A DNA stretch of 64,000 nt from Pacificispira sp002696645 (lineage in GTDB: Bacteria; Pseudomonadota; Alphaproteobacteria; UBA8366; Aestuariispiraceae): the NCBI RefSeq assembly GCF_048892425.1, contig NZ_JBLZHU010000007.1, positions 226,172 to 290,171 of the forward strand, in the 5' to 3' direction. The translations under genes were made by a program, and so were the position numbers. The notes under the pieces are model-generated. The model was not told the origin of the DNA. It worked only from the letters and a program-made list of their open reading frames with translations, and ran no database searches. Shown piece by piece: positions 1 to 7,817 of the stretch; position 1 is the first letter of the stretch; every line of letters begins with the position of its first letter.

Positions 1-261
1 GCTGTTTGCGCCGCCGGGCGCACCAGGATAGCGTCCCTGTGCATCCGCCTGCCAGATTTCCAGCATGGCGTCTTCGATCACTGCCCCCTGGCCATCCAAT
101 ACGCGCCCTTCCAGGCGAATACGCGGGCCACCTGCTTCTGCCAACCCTTCCACTTCCGGCCCGGCAGCGCTTTTCAACGGATAGCCATATTGTGTGGGCG
201 TCAGGCCATAGGCGAAATAGGGCCCGACGGTTTGTGACGGGGTTTGACCCAGCTTTGACAT
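1..261 (-). CDS. pcaG: Protocatechuate 3,4-dioxygenase alpha subunit (partial)
   Basis: The first 87 residues of an intradiol dioxygenase alpha subunit are visible; the gene runs off the left edge. The protein opens MSKLGQTPSQTVGPYFAYGL, the usual PcaG start, and continues into a transthyretin-like fold segment with the family stretch EIWQADAQGRY. With PcaH it forms the ferric enzyme that opens protocatechuate to 3-carboxy-cis,cis-muconate in the cytoplasm. PcaG normally lacks the iron ligands, which sit in PcaH. The ATG (259-261) lies 4 nt after the pcaH stop and has AGGAG-like sequence upstream (in the pcaH tail), so the pair is translationally linked. Confidence 0.93.
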   Translation of the reverse strand, partial: MSKLGQTPSQTVGPYFAYGLTPTQYGYPLKSAAGPEVEGLAEAGGPRIRLEGRVLDGQGAVIEDAMLEIWQADAQGRYPGAPGGANS

Positions 262-265
262 TGGT

Positions 266-967
266 TCACTCCTCCATCGGGGTAGCGTTGCGGCCACGCA
301 GAACGATATCGAAGCGATATCCCAACGCATAGGCCTCTTGTGTCACATCAATTGCGAAATCCGCGACAAGGCGATCCCGTGCACCCTCCGGCGTTGCCAG
401 AAAAATCGGGTCCAGCGCCAAGAGCGGGTCTCCCGGAAAATACATCTGAGTCACCAGCCTTGTGCCAAAGCTGGGTCCGAACAGCGACAGATGGATGTGA
501 TTGGGGCGCCAGGCATTGAAATGGTTCGGCCAGGGATAAGCGCCTGGCTTAATGGTCATGAACTGATAGACACCCTGATCATCGGTGGCGCACCGGCCGG
601 CGCCAAAGAAATTCGGGTCCAGGGGCGCATCATGCTGGTCCTTGCTGTGAACATACCGCCCGGCCGCATTGGCCTGCCAGATTTCCACCAGGGTATTGGG
701 GATCGCGCGACCATCCTCATCCAACACGCGGCCGGTGACGATAATACGCTCGCCCTGGGGTTCGCCATTCACGCGCCCGTTGCGGGTCAGGTCGGCATCA
801 TGCTCAAAGACATGGTCCTTCCCAAAGCGCGGCCCCAACCCCTCTCCCAATCCGGTTGGCAGTTTGATCAGGGGCTGCTTGGGGCCCCGCAGACCGGTCG
901 ATTTGTATCCCGGATCGATATAGGCGGGGTGGCTGGCCCAATCGCGCGGCGATAAGGAATCCGTCAT
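266..967 (-). CDS. pcaH: Protocatechuate 3,4-dioxygenase beta subunit
   Basis: 233-residue intradiol ring-cleavage dioxygenase beta subunit, the iron-bearing half of the PcaGH enzyme. The family stretches TLVEIWQANAAGRY, PGAYPWPNHFNAWRPNHIHL and LVTQMYFPGDPL are present; the second holds the Tyr and the HIH histidines that bind Fe(III). Start chosen at ATG 965-967 (MTDSLSPRDW), just downstream of the pcaC stop at 972; a longer reading from 1015 would run into pcaC and adds only a Lys-rich tail unlike the family. Middle gene of pcaC-pcaH-pcaG on the minus strand, with 4-nt gaps on both sides, so surely one transcript. Confidence 0.95.
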   Translation of the reverse strand: MTDSLSPRDWASHPAYIDPGYKSTGLRGPKQPLIKLPTGLGEGLGPRFGKDHVFEHDADLTRNGRVNGEPQGERIIVTGRVLDEDGRAIPNTLVEIWQANAAGRYVHSKDQHDAPLDPNFFGAGRCATDDQGVYQFMTIKPGAYPWPNHFNAWRPNHIHLSLFGPSFGTRLVTQMYFPGDPLLALDPIFLATPEGARDRLVADFAIDVTQEAYALGYRFDIVLRGRNATPMEE

Positions 968-971
968 GGCG

Positions 972-1382
972 TCATTCTCCTGCTTTTTCTTCTTCGGCCA
1001 TGGCGGCCAATTCACGCTTCACATATTTGATGGCATTGTTCGCGGCGGGCACCCCTGCATAGACTGCGACATGCATCATCACTTCGCGAATATCCTCCGC
1101 CGTGGCGCCTGTATTACGGCTGGCGCGAACATGCATCGCAACCTCATCGTAATGACCAAGACCCGCCAATAAGGCAATCGTCACCAGACTGCGTTCCCGC
1201 TTGGTAAAATGATCTCCCGCCCAGACGGTGCCCCAGGCCCCTTCCGTGATGAAATTCTGAAAGGGAATATCAAAATCAGTCTTATTGGCTTCAGCACGGT
1301 CGACATGCTTGTCGCCCAGAACACTGCGACGGACAGTCATGCCTTTTGTGTAGCGATCTTTTGGACCCGATGATGTTGTCAT
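972..1382 (-). CDS. pcaC: 4-carboxymuconolactone decarboxylase
   Basis: 136-residue AhpD/CMD-fold protein that decarboxylates 4-carboxymuconolactone to the beta-ketoadipate enol-lactone, two steps after PcaGH. Visible family features are the TEGAWGTVW region, the LVTIALLAGLGHYDEVAMHVRAS helix and NTGATAEDIREVMMHVAVYAGVPAANNA, where the active-site His and Glu normally sit. Start at ATG 1380-1382 (MTTSSGPKD), chosen because GGGAGGG lies 8 nt upstream; an in-frame start 33 nt further upstream lacks such a site. First gene of the visible pca operon; the 295 nt upstream hold its promoter but no regulator gene. Confidence 0.93.
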   Translation of the reverse strand: MTTSSGPKDRYTKGMTVRRSVLGDKHVDRAEANKTDFDIPFQNFITEGAWGTVWAGDHFTKRERSLVTIALLAGLGHYDEVAMHVRASRNTGATAEDIREVMMHVAVYAGVPAANNAIKYVKRELAAMAEEEKAGE

Positions 1383-1677
1383 TGATGTACCCTCCCTAAC
1401 ATTATTCTTCGACATCTAACTATTTTGATCACTTTAGCGCTGATCCCCCGACACCTCAATCTGAACGATCTTTGAGAATCGGAAAGACAGGCAGATTTAC
1501 CGTCAGTTCTTCTATTCGATGTTAGGAGTAAATAAAATCGATAGGTTACTACAAGCCATCCAATCATGGATCGCTTGAAACCCTCTTCTTCGCACTATAA
1601 CAGCTTCAACAAGCTGATAGCACTTCATACCAGAGGCCTATAGAATTAGAAGAAAATTAAGAAGCAAAGTATTAAGA

Positions 1678-2103
1678 ATGTCAAAAAAACTGCTGATAAA
1701 CCCAAGATCAGGGTCATACATATTTGGAAATGTACCCCAAATTAAATCCAAAAATGACATCATTCCGACAGGAGACATTTTTCTCTTTCAAGGAAAGCAT
1801 GTGGGCCCGAACAGGGGCTTCGGAGCCATACATATTTGGAGAGAACACGCCAAAGAAATGGCGCAAATCGGACTGACATCTTTTGATGAAGTCCCAAACT
1901 TTGTCTCAAACATTGTCCAAATTGGAACACCACTATACTTCGGTGACAGATACTCGCGTAAAATTCGACTGATGGCTGTCCGTCATGTCTCCGGCACTGC
2001 AATTCTGGAATGCATTCAACGAAACGACGGCACAATTTGGTCAATTGTCACAGCTTTTTCAGGAACAAATACGCACGGAACCCGTGTGGGATCCGTGCGC
2101 TAA
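1678..2103 (+). CDS. Orphan toxin-like protein, possible BECR-fold nuclease
   Basis: 141-residue protein with no certain family. The C-terminal two thirds have the pattern GAIHIWREHAKEM, a hydrophobic strand FVSNIVQIGTPLYF, a basic strand RKIRLMAVRH, then IWSIVTAFS and a final GTRVG. This is reminiscent of the Barnase-EndoU-ColicinE5/D-RelE (BECR) toxin fold, where a His, Arg/Lys and Ser/Thr on consecutive strands are catalytic. That is fold-level inference, not a family match. The gene and its 5' region are clearly more AT-rich than the neighbours, which suggests acquisition. No antitoxin-like partner is obvious. It is flanked by pcaC (divergent) and a small convergent ORF. Confidence 0.6.
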   Translation: MSKKLLINPRSGSYIFGNVPQIKSKNDIIPTGDIFLFQGKHVGPNRGFGAIHIWREHAKEMAQIGLTSFDEVPNFVSNIVQIGTPLYFGDRYSRKIRLMAVRHVSGTAILECIQRNDGTIWSIVTAFSGTNTHGTRVGSVR

Positions 2104-2104
2104 T

Positions 2105-2287
2105 TTAGGTGTCGCAGTAGCAGCGTTTCCTTAGCTCAATGGGTTCGGAAACCACCCGAAGTGTCCTGCGAATAAACTCCCTGCAGAGTTTACCATCCAC
2201 ATGAGCAGGCCGATTTACAGGTGACGCCAACTCAAAATGCTCTTTATGACACACATGACAGATAGGCGTTTTCGCGCCAAAAGTCAA
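2105..2287 (-). CDS. Small Cys/His-rich hypothetical ORF
   Basis: 60-residue ORF starting at TTG, with a CHVCHKEHFEL segment near the N-terminus and further cysteines at LCREF and CYCDT; the CxxC plus two later cysteines could bind zinc. It stops 1 nt from the end of the convergent toxin-like gene and begins 22 nt after livF, so it could be the last cistron of the transporter operon or an independent gene. The ribosome site is poor: GAGGAA abuts the TTG and AGGGAG is about 13 nt away. It may be a chance ORF. Confidence 0.25.
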   Translation of the reverse strand: MTFGAKTPICHVCHKEHFELASPVNRPAHVDGKLCREFIRRTLRVVSEPIELRKRCYCDT

Positions 2288-2309
2288 TTCCTCACAGAGA
2301 CTCCCTTGA

Positions 2310-3071
2310 TTAAATCGCCAGATATTCCTGGCGCAGTTCCGCGTTATCCAGCACTTCCTTTGCGGTGCCGTCGAACACCACCTGGCCCATATCCAGGATC
2401 AGGGCGCGGTCTGCGAGATGCAGGGCCGCAATGGCGTTCTGTTCTACGATGATGGTCGTCATGCCCAATTTCTTGATTTCTTCCAGCGTCCGTTCAATCT
2501 CTTGCACGATCACGGGGGCCAGACCTTCATAGGGCTCGTCCAACAGCAACAGTTTCACATCGCGCGCCAGGGCGCGGGCAACAGCCAGCATTTGCTGTTC
2601 TCCGCCCGACAGGGTTGTCCCCTCCTGACTGCGGCGCTCTCCCAGACGCGGAAACAATTCATACAAACGTTCAATTGGCCAGCCGACCGGTGGGGCGATT
2701 TGTGCCAATTGCAGATTTTCGTGCACGGTCAGGCCCTGAATGATGCGTCGATCTTCCGGCACCAGACCAATACCGGTTCGGGCGGCCTGATGTGCCTCCA
2801 TCGTGTGCAGGGGTTCATGATCCAGCCAGACCTCCCCCTGTCGTAACTCTGGAGAAGCCACGCGCGCCAACGCCCGTAATGTTGAGGTCTTACCCGCCCC
2901 ATTGCGCCCTAAAAGGGCAAGAATTTCGCCTTCCTTGATGGAAAAGCTAACGCCCTGAACGATATAGCTTTCACCATAATAAGCATGCAGATTATGAACT
3001 GCGAAATAGGCGGTATCACCGCCAGAGGTCGCCGCCGGTTGAACGCGCGCGGCTCTTTGTGTCCCATTCAT
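2310..3071 (-). CDS. livF: Branched-chain-type ABC transporter ATPase LivF
   Basis: 253-residue cytoplasmic ATPase of a HAAT-family importer. Walker A is GRNGAGKTST (about residues 55-64), the signature is LSGGEQQMLAVARAL, Walker B is LLLLDEPYEGLAP and the switch His is replaced by the LivF-typical IIVEQN. It carries a 22-residue N-terminal extension before the ABC core. ATG 3069-3071 overlaps the TGA of livG (ATGA), so translation is coupled. It powers uptake together with LivG. Substrate cannot be read from the ATPase; the adjacent pca genes make an aromatic acid as plausible as leucine-type amino acids. Confidence 0.92.
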   Translation of the reverse strand: MNGTQRAARVQPAATSGGDTAYFAVHNLHAYYGESYIVQGVSFSIKEGEILALLGRNGAGKTSTLRALARVASPELRQGEVWLDHEPLHTMEAHQAARTGIGLVPEDRRIIQGLTVHENLQLAQIAPPVGWPIERLYELFPRLGERRSQEGTTLSGGEQQMLAVARALARDVKLLLLDEPYEGLAPVIVQEIERTLEEIKKLGMTTIIVEQNAIAALHLADRALILDMGQVVFDGTAKEVLDNAELRQEYLAI

Positions 3072-3823
3072 AGATGCGCTCCCCCGAGATAAGCTTCTTG
3101 AACCTTTTCATTCCCTTTTATTTTGGAGGGAACATCTTCAACAATTACCGTCCCCTGAGCCAGAACGGAAATCCGATCCGCCAGAGAGAATACAACATGC
3201 ATATCGTGCTCAATCACGATCTTGGTGATGCCCCGGCCACCAATCTTTTTCAACAGATCGATTGTTGCATTCGTATCGGCGCGAGACATCCCCGCCGTTG
3301 GTTCATCCAACAACAGCAGCACCGGATCCTGAACCAGACACATTGCCAGTTCCAATCGGCGCTTGTCCCCGCGCGACATGCTGGAGGACGTCTTATCCCG
3401 ATCATTGGCCAGGCCGACTTCTTCCAACATATGCATTGCCTTTTCCCGGATTTCGCCATGACGGGCGACATCAGAAAAAGCATTCAATTTGAAAGCGCCG
3501 TCCCGTTTGGCAAATGCCGGGATCATGACATTTTCCAGCAAAGATAATTCTGAGAAAATCTCAGGCGTCTGAAACACCCGCACCACACCGGCCTGATTTA
3601 TCTCATGCGGTTTCAGGCCCAACAGCGATGATCCGTTAAACATCACCGACCCGGTATCCGGTGTCAGGCGCCCGATAAAGCAGTTCAGTAAGGTGGATTT
3701 CCCCGCACCATTAGGCCCAATGATGGCGTGAACGCTGCCTTCCTGGACATCCAGATTGACATTGTGCAGCGCCTTCAGGCCCCCGAAATTCTTATTCACA
3801 TCTCTTACTTCAAGAATGCCCAT
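3068..3823 (-). CDS. livG: Branched-chain-type ABC transporter ATPase LivG
   Basis: 251-residue ATPase with Walker A GPNGAGKSTL, a degenerate signature SMSRGDKRRLELAMCL where LSGGQ is usual, Walker B LLLLDEPTAGM and switch region IVIEHDM. The C-terminus ends in the family pattern VQEAYLG. The signature motif reads MSRGDKRR rather than LSGG, which is seen in some HAAT ATPases and is probably functional because Walker A, Walker B and the switch His are intact. Sits between livM and livF with a 4-nt overlap with livF and 2 nt to livM. Confidence 0.92.
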   Translation of the reverse strand: MGILEVRDVNKNFGGLKALHNVNLDVQEGSVHAIIGPNGAGKSTLLNCFIGRLTPDTGSVMFNGSSLLGLKPHEINQAGVVRVFQTPEIFSELSLLENVMIPAFAKRDGAFKLNAFSDVARHGEIREKAMHMLEEVGLANDRDKTSSSMSRGDKRRLELAMCLVQDPVLLLLDEPTAGMSRADTNATIDLLKKIGGRGITKIVIEHDMHVVFSLADRISVLAQGTVIVEDVPSKIKGNEKVQEAYLGGAHL

Positions 3824-3825
3824 GA

Positions 3826-4989
3826 CTATTCTCCCGGTGCGGGTGAGGTTTCATCCTCATTTTTTGATTTGCGTCCTATCCCCAGTCGCCGCAATCCGAA
3901 CCTGCCGATGCGGTTCAGTCCCTCTGTGACGCCACCCGGCAGGAAAACAACGATGATTACGAACAGGATACCCAGGCTCAAATTCCAGCCCTCGCCCACG
4001 AAAAGGGAGGTCACGGAAACAACACCTTCTCGCAATTGATCCGGCAGGAAGCTGAAGATATCGTTCAATGTCTGATCGTTGAAGGCCGAGAAGATATTCT
4101 CAAAATACTTGATCAGCGCCGCCCCCAGGATTGGTCCAATGATCGTACCGACCCCACCCAGAATGGTCATCAGCACAACCTCACCAGAGGCCGTCCATTG
4201 CATACGCTCCGCCCCGGCCAGGGGATCGATCACACATAAAAGAGCCCCTGCCAGACCGGCATACATGCCAGAGATAACAAAGGCCGCAAGTGTATAGGGT
4301 CGCGTATTGACGCCCGTATAGTTCAGCCGGGTCTGGTTGGTTTTTACTGCTTTCAGCATCATCCCAAAGGGAGACCGGAAAATCCGCATCGCCAACCCGA
4401 CCATGATGACCAGCAGTACGGCAGCGAAATAGAATCCGGGCATGCCAGTCATCTCAATCCCTGCGATATGGGAGATCAACGGCCCCCCATCGCCAACGGT
4501 TGGCGCATCAAACAGACGGGGATCATCGCGCAACACCCGCAGGCCGGTTTCCCCATTGGTAATCGGCGTCAGAACCGAATAGGCCAGATTGTAACACATT
4601 TGCGCAAAGGCAAGCGTCAGGATCGAAAAGTAGATCCCAGAGCGACGCAGGCTGATGAACCCAATCAGCAATGCAAACAGGCCCGCAACAATGATGGCAG
4701 CAATGATTGCCGGAATCGGGTTCATGCCCAGCAATTTGAATGTCCAGACCGCAGTATAGGACCCGACACCCAGGAAGGCAGCATGGCCAAAAGACAGATA
4801 ACCGGTCAGACCAAACAGGATATTAAACCCAGTCGCAAATATGCCGTAGATCGCAAAGCGCTGCATCAGATCCGGATAGGCAGCCCCGAAGGGAGCCAGC
4901 CAGATCGGCATGGCGAAAACGACAACGGCAAACAGCGCGAGAAGAAGCAGGTCCGACTTTTCGGACGATTTTGTAAACAATGACAACAT
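3826..4989 (-). CDS. livM: Branched-chain-type ABC transporter permease LivM
   Basis: 387-residue inner-membrane permease with about ten predicted hydrophobic segments. The family stretch FNILFGLTGYLSFGHAAFLGVG is present near residue 60 and the EAA-like loop VLMTILGGVGTIIGPILGAA near residue 275. It ends in a charged cytoplasmic tail (GRKSKNEDETSPAPGE). With LivH it forms the translocation pore. Four nt separate it from livH and two from livG, so it is an internal cistron of the five-gene operon. Confidence 0.92.
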   Translation of the reverse strand: MLSLFTKSSEKSDLLLLALFAVVVFAMPIWLAPFGAAYPDLMQRFAIYGIFATGFNILFGLTGYLSFGHAAFLGVGSYTAVWTFKLLGMNPIPAIIAAIIVAGLFALLIGFISLRRSGIYFSILTLAFAQMCYNLAYSVLTPITNGETGLRVLRDDPRLFDAPTVGDGGPLISHIAGIEMTGMPGFYFAAVLLVIMVGLAMRIFRSPFGMMLKAVKTNQTRLNYTGVNTRPYTLAAFVISGMYAGLAGALLCVIDPLAGAERMQWTASGEVVLMTILGGVGTIIGPILGAALIKYFENIFSAFNDQTLNDIFSFLPDQLREGVVSVTSLFVGEGWNLSLGILFVIIVVFLPGGVTEGLNRIGRFGLRRLGIGRKSKNEDETSPAPGE

Positions 4990-4993
4990 GGCC

Positions 4994-6031
4994 CTACTCC
5001 ATCACGCCTTTGCGTCCCATCAGACCGCGCGGGCGGACCAACAGAATGACGATTGCGATTAGATAAATGATGATTTGATCCAAGCCGATGATTCCAACCT
5101 TCGCCAAGAGATCCCGAATTTCCGACATTGACGCAAAGGACTGCAGGATACCCAGAAGGAAGCCTGCGGATACAGCCCCGCCAAGACTGCCCATCCCACC
5201 AACAACGACGACGACAAAGGACAGAACCAGGAAATCCATCCCCATATGATAATCCGGTGGCAGGATAGGTGTGTACATCACCCCTGCTGTTCCGGCGACC
5301 ACCGCGGCGATGCCAAAGACGATCGTAAATCGCCGATCAATATCAATTCCCAACAAGCCCACGGTTTCGCGATCCGCCATCCCCGCACGGACCACCATCC
5401 CGAATGTTGTGAATTGAAGGAAGGCAAAGACGGACAGGATCACAATCACGGAAAAGGCCAGGTAAACCATTCGCCATAAAGGATAAACCAGGGCGCCTGG
5501 ATTGCCGAACAATGCCCCAAAATCAATCGCCCCCTGCAGCATTTCCGGCGCGTTCTGTTGAATTGGATTGGCACCAAAGAAGGCCTTGATGATTTCCTGC
5601 AAAACGATGGCAAGACCAAAGGTCACCAAAATCTGCTCTGCATGCGGGCGCTTATAGAAGTAACGGATCAGCCCGCGCTCCATCACCACCCCGATCAGCA
5701 ACATGACCGGAATTGCAGCAATTATCGAAATAGGGACAGAAAAGTCGATGATCGTGAGACCAAGATCGCCAAACCATTCCTGCGCCAAAGGTGTGCGTAT
5801 CTCCAACGGCGTGCCCCAGGCCGTGGTTTCCGTCTGGGACAGAACCACCTTCTGGAGCGTCAGCACCTTGTTGATCGTGACCGCGCAGAACGCGCCCAAC
5901 ATGAACAAGGCGCCATGAGCAAAGTTCACGACCCCCAAGGTCCCGAAAATCAAGGTCAGCCCCAACGCAATCAATGCGTAGGCCGCCCCCTTGTCGAGTC
6001 CGTTTAGAACCTGCAGGAGAATCGCATCCAT
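4994..6031 (-). CDS. livH: Branched-chain-type ABC transporter permease LivH
   Basis: 345-residue inner-membrane permease. It begins with the LivH-type stretch LNGLDKGAAYALIALGLTLIFG followed by GVVNFAHGALFMLGA, and carries the coupling loop FVVVVVGGMGSLGGAVSAGFLLG near residue 275. A hydrophilic insert of about 35 residues between the first two helices (LQKVVLSQTETTAWGTP onward) is longer than in E. coli LivH. First of the membrane/ATPase genes after the binding-protein gene, from which it is separated by a 118-nt spacer containing a strong hairpin. Confidence 0.92.
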   Translation of the reverse strand: MDAILLQVLNGLDKGAAYALIALGLTLIFGTLGVVNFAHGALFMLGAFCAVTINKVLTLQKVVLSQTETTAWGTPLEIRTPLAQEWFGDLGLTIIDFSVPISIIAAIPVMLLIGVVMERGLIRYFYKRPHAEQILVTFGLAIVLQEIIKAFFGANPIQQNAPEMLQGAIDFGALFGNPGALVYPLWRMVYLAFSVIVILSVFAFLQFTTFGMVVRAGMADRETVGLLGIDIDRRFTIVFGIAAVVAGTAGVMYTPILPPDYHMGMDFLVLSFVVVVVGGMGSLGGAVSAGFLLGILQSFASMSEIRDLLAKVGIIGLDQIIIYLIAIVILLVRPRGLMGRKGVME

Positions 6032-6094
6032 GGCGACCGCCCTCCCCTCTTCAAAAGTAATGAATATAAACCTGAACAGCCCTTGGATTCGGTC

Positions 6095-6121
6095 GGCAGT
6101 CGCCCCTTCGGGACGACTGCC
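6095..6121 (-). promoter_or_regulatory. Intercistronic hairpin between binding-protein gene and livH
   Basis: Perfect 8-bp outer stem GGCAGTCG/CGACTGCC with an inner CCC/GGG stem and a TTCG-type loop, located 29 nt after the stop of the binding-protein gene. There is no T tract after it on the minus strand, so it is better read as an mRNA-stabilising or attenuating element than a full terminator. Such hairpins commonly let the binding protein be made in excess over the membrane subunits. Confidence 0.65.
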
Positions 6122-6149
6122 TTATCCGAAACTGGATCAGATGATCCTT

Positions 6150-7499
6150 TTAGCCGGCGTTGCAGGCACCAAGGTCCCCTGCAAACTCACCTTCGCTTGA
6201 ATCATACGTGACCTGCTCAGTTGGGACTTCCTGGACGACTTCCAGCAAGTCAAACTGTGAGGATGGGTTTTCTTTACCCTTCACGACCAGCACTTTCTTG
6301 AAGCACTGGTGATCTTCGGCGCGATACAGCGTTGGGCCGTTGCCCATGCCGTCGAACTCAAAGCCTTCCAGCGCATCAACAATGCCACATGGGTTGAACG
6401 TGCCTGCACGCTCAGCCGCATCGGCATACAGCAGCGCCTGAACATAACAGGTATGTGCTGCCTGTGACGGCGGGAAGCCATATTTCGCACCAAAGGATTT
6501 CACGAAAGCCTTGGAGCCTTCATCCTGCAGCGACCAATGCCAGTTGGTGGACCCGAAGATTCCTTTAACGGCTTCGCCCGCACCCTGTGCCATTAGACGG
6601 GAATACAGCGGAACAATGACTTCGAACTGCTTACCATTGACCATCTTGTCACGCAGACCGAACTGAACCGCCTGAGTCAAGCTGTTCACCATGTCCTTGC
6701 CATAGTGGTTCAATACCAGCACATCGGCGCCGGAATTCAGAACAGGCGTGATGTACTGAGAGAAGTCACCAGCACCCAGTGGCGTGCGAACGGCATTTAC
6801 CGTTTCCCAGCCCATGGCTTCGGTGTACTTCTTGATCGATCCTTCCTGAGACCAGCCCCAGGTATAGTCAGCCGTCAGGTGATAGGCTTTACGATCGGTG
6901 CCGTAATTGGCTTTCAGCACCGGCGCCAAGCCAGAACCCGTCATTTCGGTGTTAAAGAAATGGCGGAACCCGTTGCGACGACGATCTTTACCCGTCGTGT
7001 CATTCGAATGGGTCAGGCCAGCCATGAAGATAACGCCAGCTTCCTGGCACAGGGACTGAACCGCGATAGCAACACCCGAAGACGACCCACCGGTAATCAT
7101 CAACGCGCCATCTTTTTCAATCATACGCTTGGCAGAAGCGCGGGCCGCATCAGACTTCGTCTGTGTATCACCTGTGGTGAATTCGACCTTTTTGCCCAAC
7201 ACGCCGTTACCCTTCAGGGCCAGCGGCTTCATCGTGTTCATCAGGCCGCCATCACCCTCACCATTCAGGTGCTCAACTGCCAGCTGATAGGCGCGCAATT
7301 CATCCGCACCTTCATCTGCATACGCGCCCGTTTGCGGCACGTTGAAACCAAGCACAACACTGCTCTTGTTCGTTGGGTCATTCACATAGGCGCTGGCACC
7401 CTTGGTGAAGAAGTAAGGAGAGGCAAATGCAGCCGCCCCCAAAGCAGCCGAGCCCTTAAGCAGGGTACGACGGTTTACCGGTTTAATGAAACCACCCAT
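6150..7499 (-). CDS. ABC transporter substrate-binding protein (Tat-exported, HAAT family)
   Basis: 449-residue periplasmic binding protein. The N-terminus has a twin-arginine signal (NRRTLLKGSAALGAAAFA), so export is probably folded through Tat. The mature part is a Leu/Ile/Val-type two-lobed fold: LGFNVPQTGAYADEG at the start, MITGGSSSGVAIAVQ in lobe 1 and ADVLVLNHYGKDM in the hinge region. Start chosen at ATG 7497-7499 with AGGAGGAAAC just upstream; an earlier in-frame start would put charged residues before the signal. First gene of the transporter operon. The ligand is not determined; binding proteins of this subgroup often bind amides or aromatic acids rather than leucine. Confidence 0.9.
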   Translation of the reverse strand: MGGFIKPVNRRTLLKGSAALGAAAFASPYFFTKGASAYVNDPTNKSSVVLGFNVPQTGAYADEGADELRAYQLAVEHLNGEGDGGLMNTMKPLALKGNGVLGKKVEFTTGDTQTKSDAARASAKRMIEKDGALMITGGSSSGVAIAVQSLCQEAGVIFMAGLTHSNDTTGKDRRRNGFRHFFNTEMTGSGLAPVLKANYGTDRKAYHLTADYTWGWSQEGSIKKYTEAMGWETVNAVRTPLGAGDFSQYITPVLNSGADVLVLNHYGKDMVNSLTQAVQFGLRDKMVNGKQFEVIVPLYSRLMAQGAGEAVKGIFGSTNWHWSLQDEGSKAFVKSFGAKYGFPPSQAAHTCYVQALLYADAAERAGTFNPCGIVDALEGFEFDGMGNGPTLYRAEDHQCFKKVLVVKGKENPSSQFDLLEVVQEVPTEQVTYDSSEGEFAGDLGACNAG

Positions 7500-7817
7500 G
7501 TTCTGTTTCCTCCTGTTGTTCAAATCTCGTTTGCGCATCCGCCCCCTTATCAACGCAAGAGCGGCCGACGTGCGGCCGCATCCCCGTTATGGGTGATGAA
7601 TTTCCGCGACGCAGGCACATCTGTAAATTAGTTTTGTCAAAAATTCAATAACTCATTGACTTAAAATGATTTTATTGTAAAAGATAAACAAAATTGAGCC
7701 TATGAACTGTCAAAACTTTACCCCGCAGCGCACAAAAATGAAACTTTCTAACGATTTAGCTGATCATTAAGTAACTTTATCCCACCTAGTTTCAGCCCAT
7801 GGGCGAGGACATTAACG
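7500..7817. promoter_or_regulatory. Divergent promoter region, transporter operon / ScfR-type regulator
   Basis: 318-nt AT-rich spacer between two divergent genes, so it must contain both promoters. AACTTT occurs three times in the same orientation, at 7714, 7742 and 7773, roughly three helical turns apart, and could be a regulator site; this is pattern reading only. No gene is seen inside. Confidence 0.45.
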
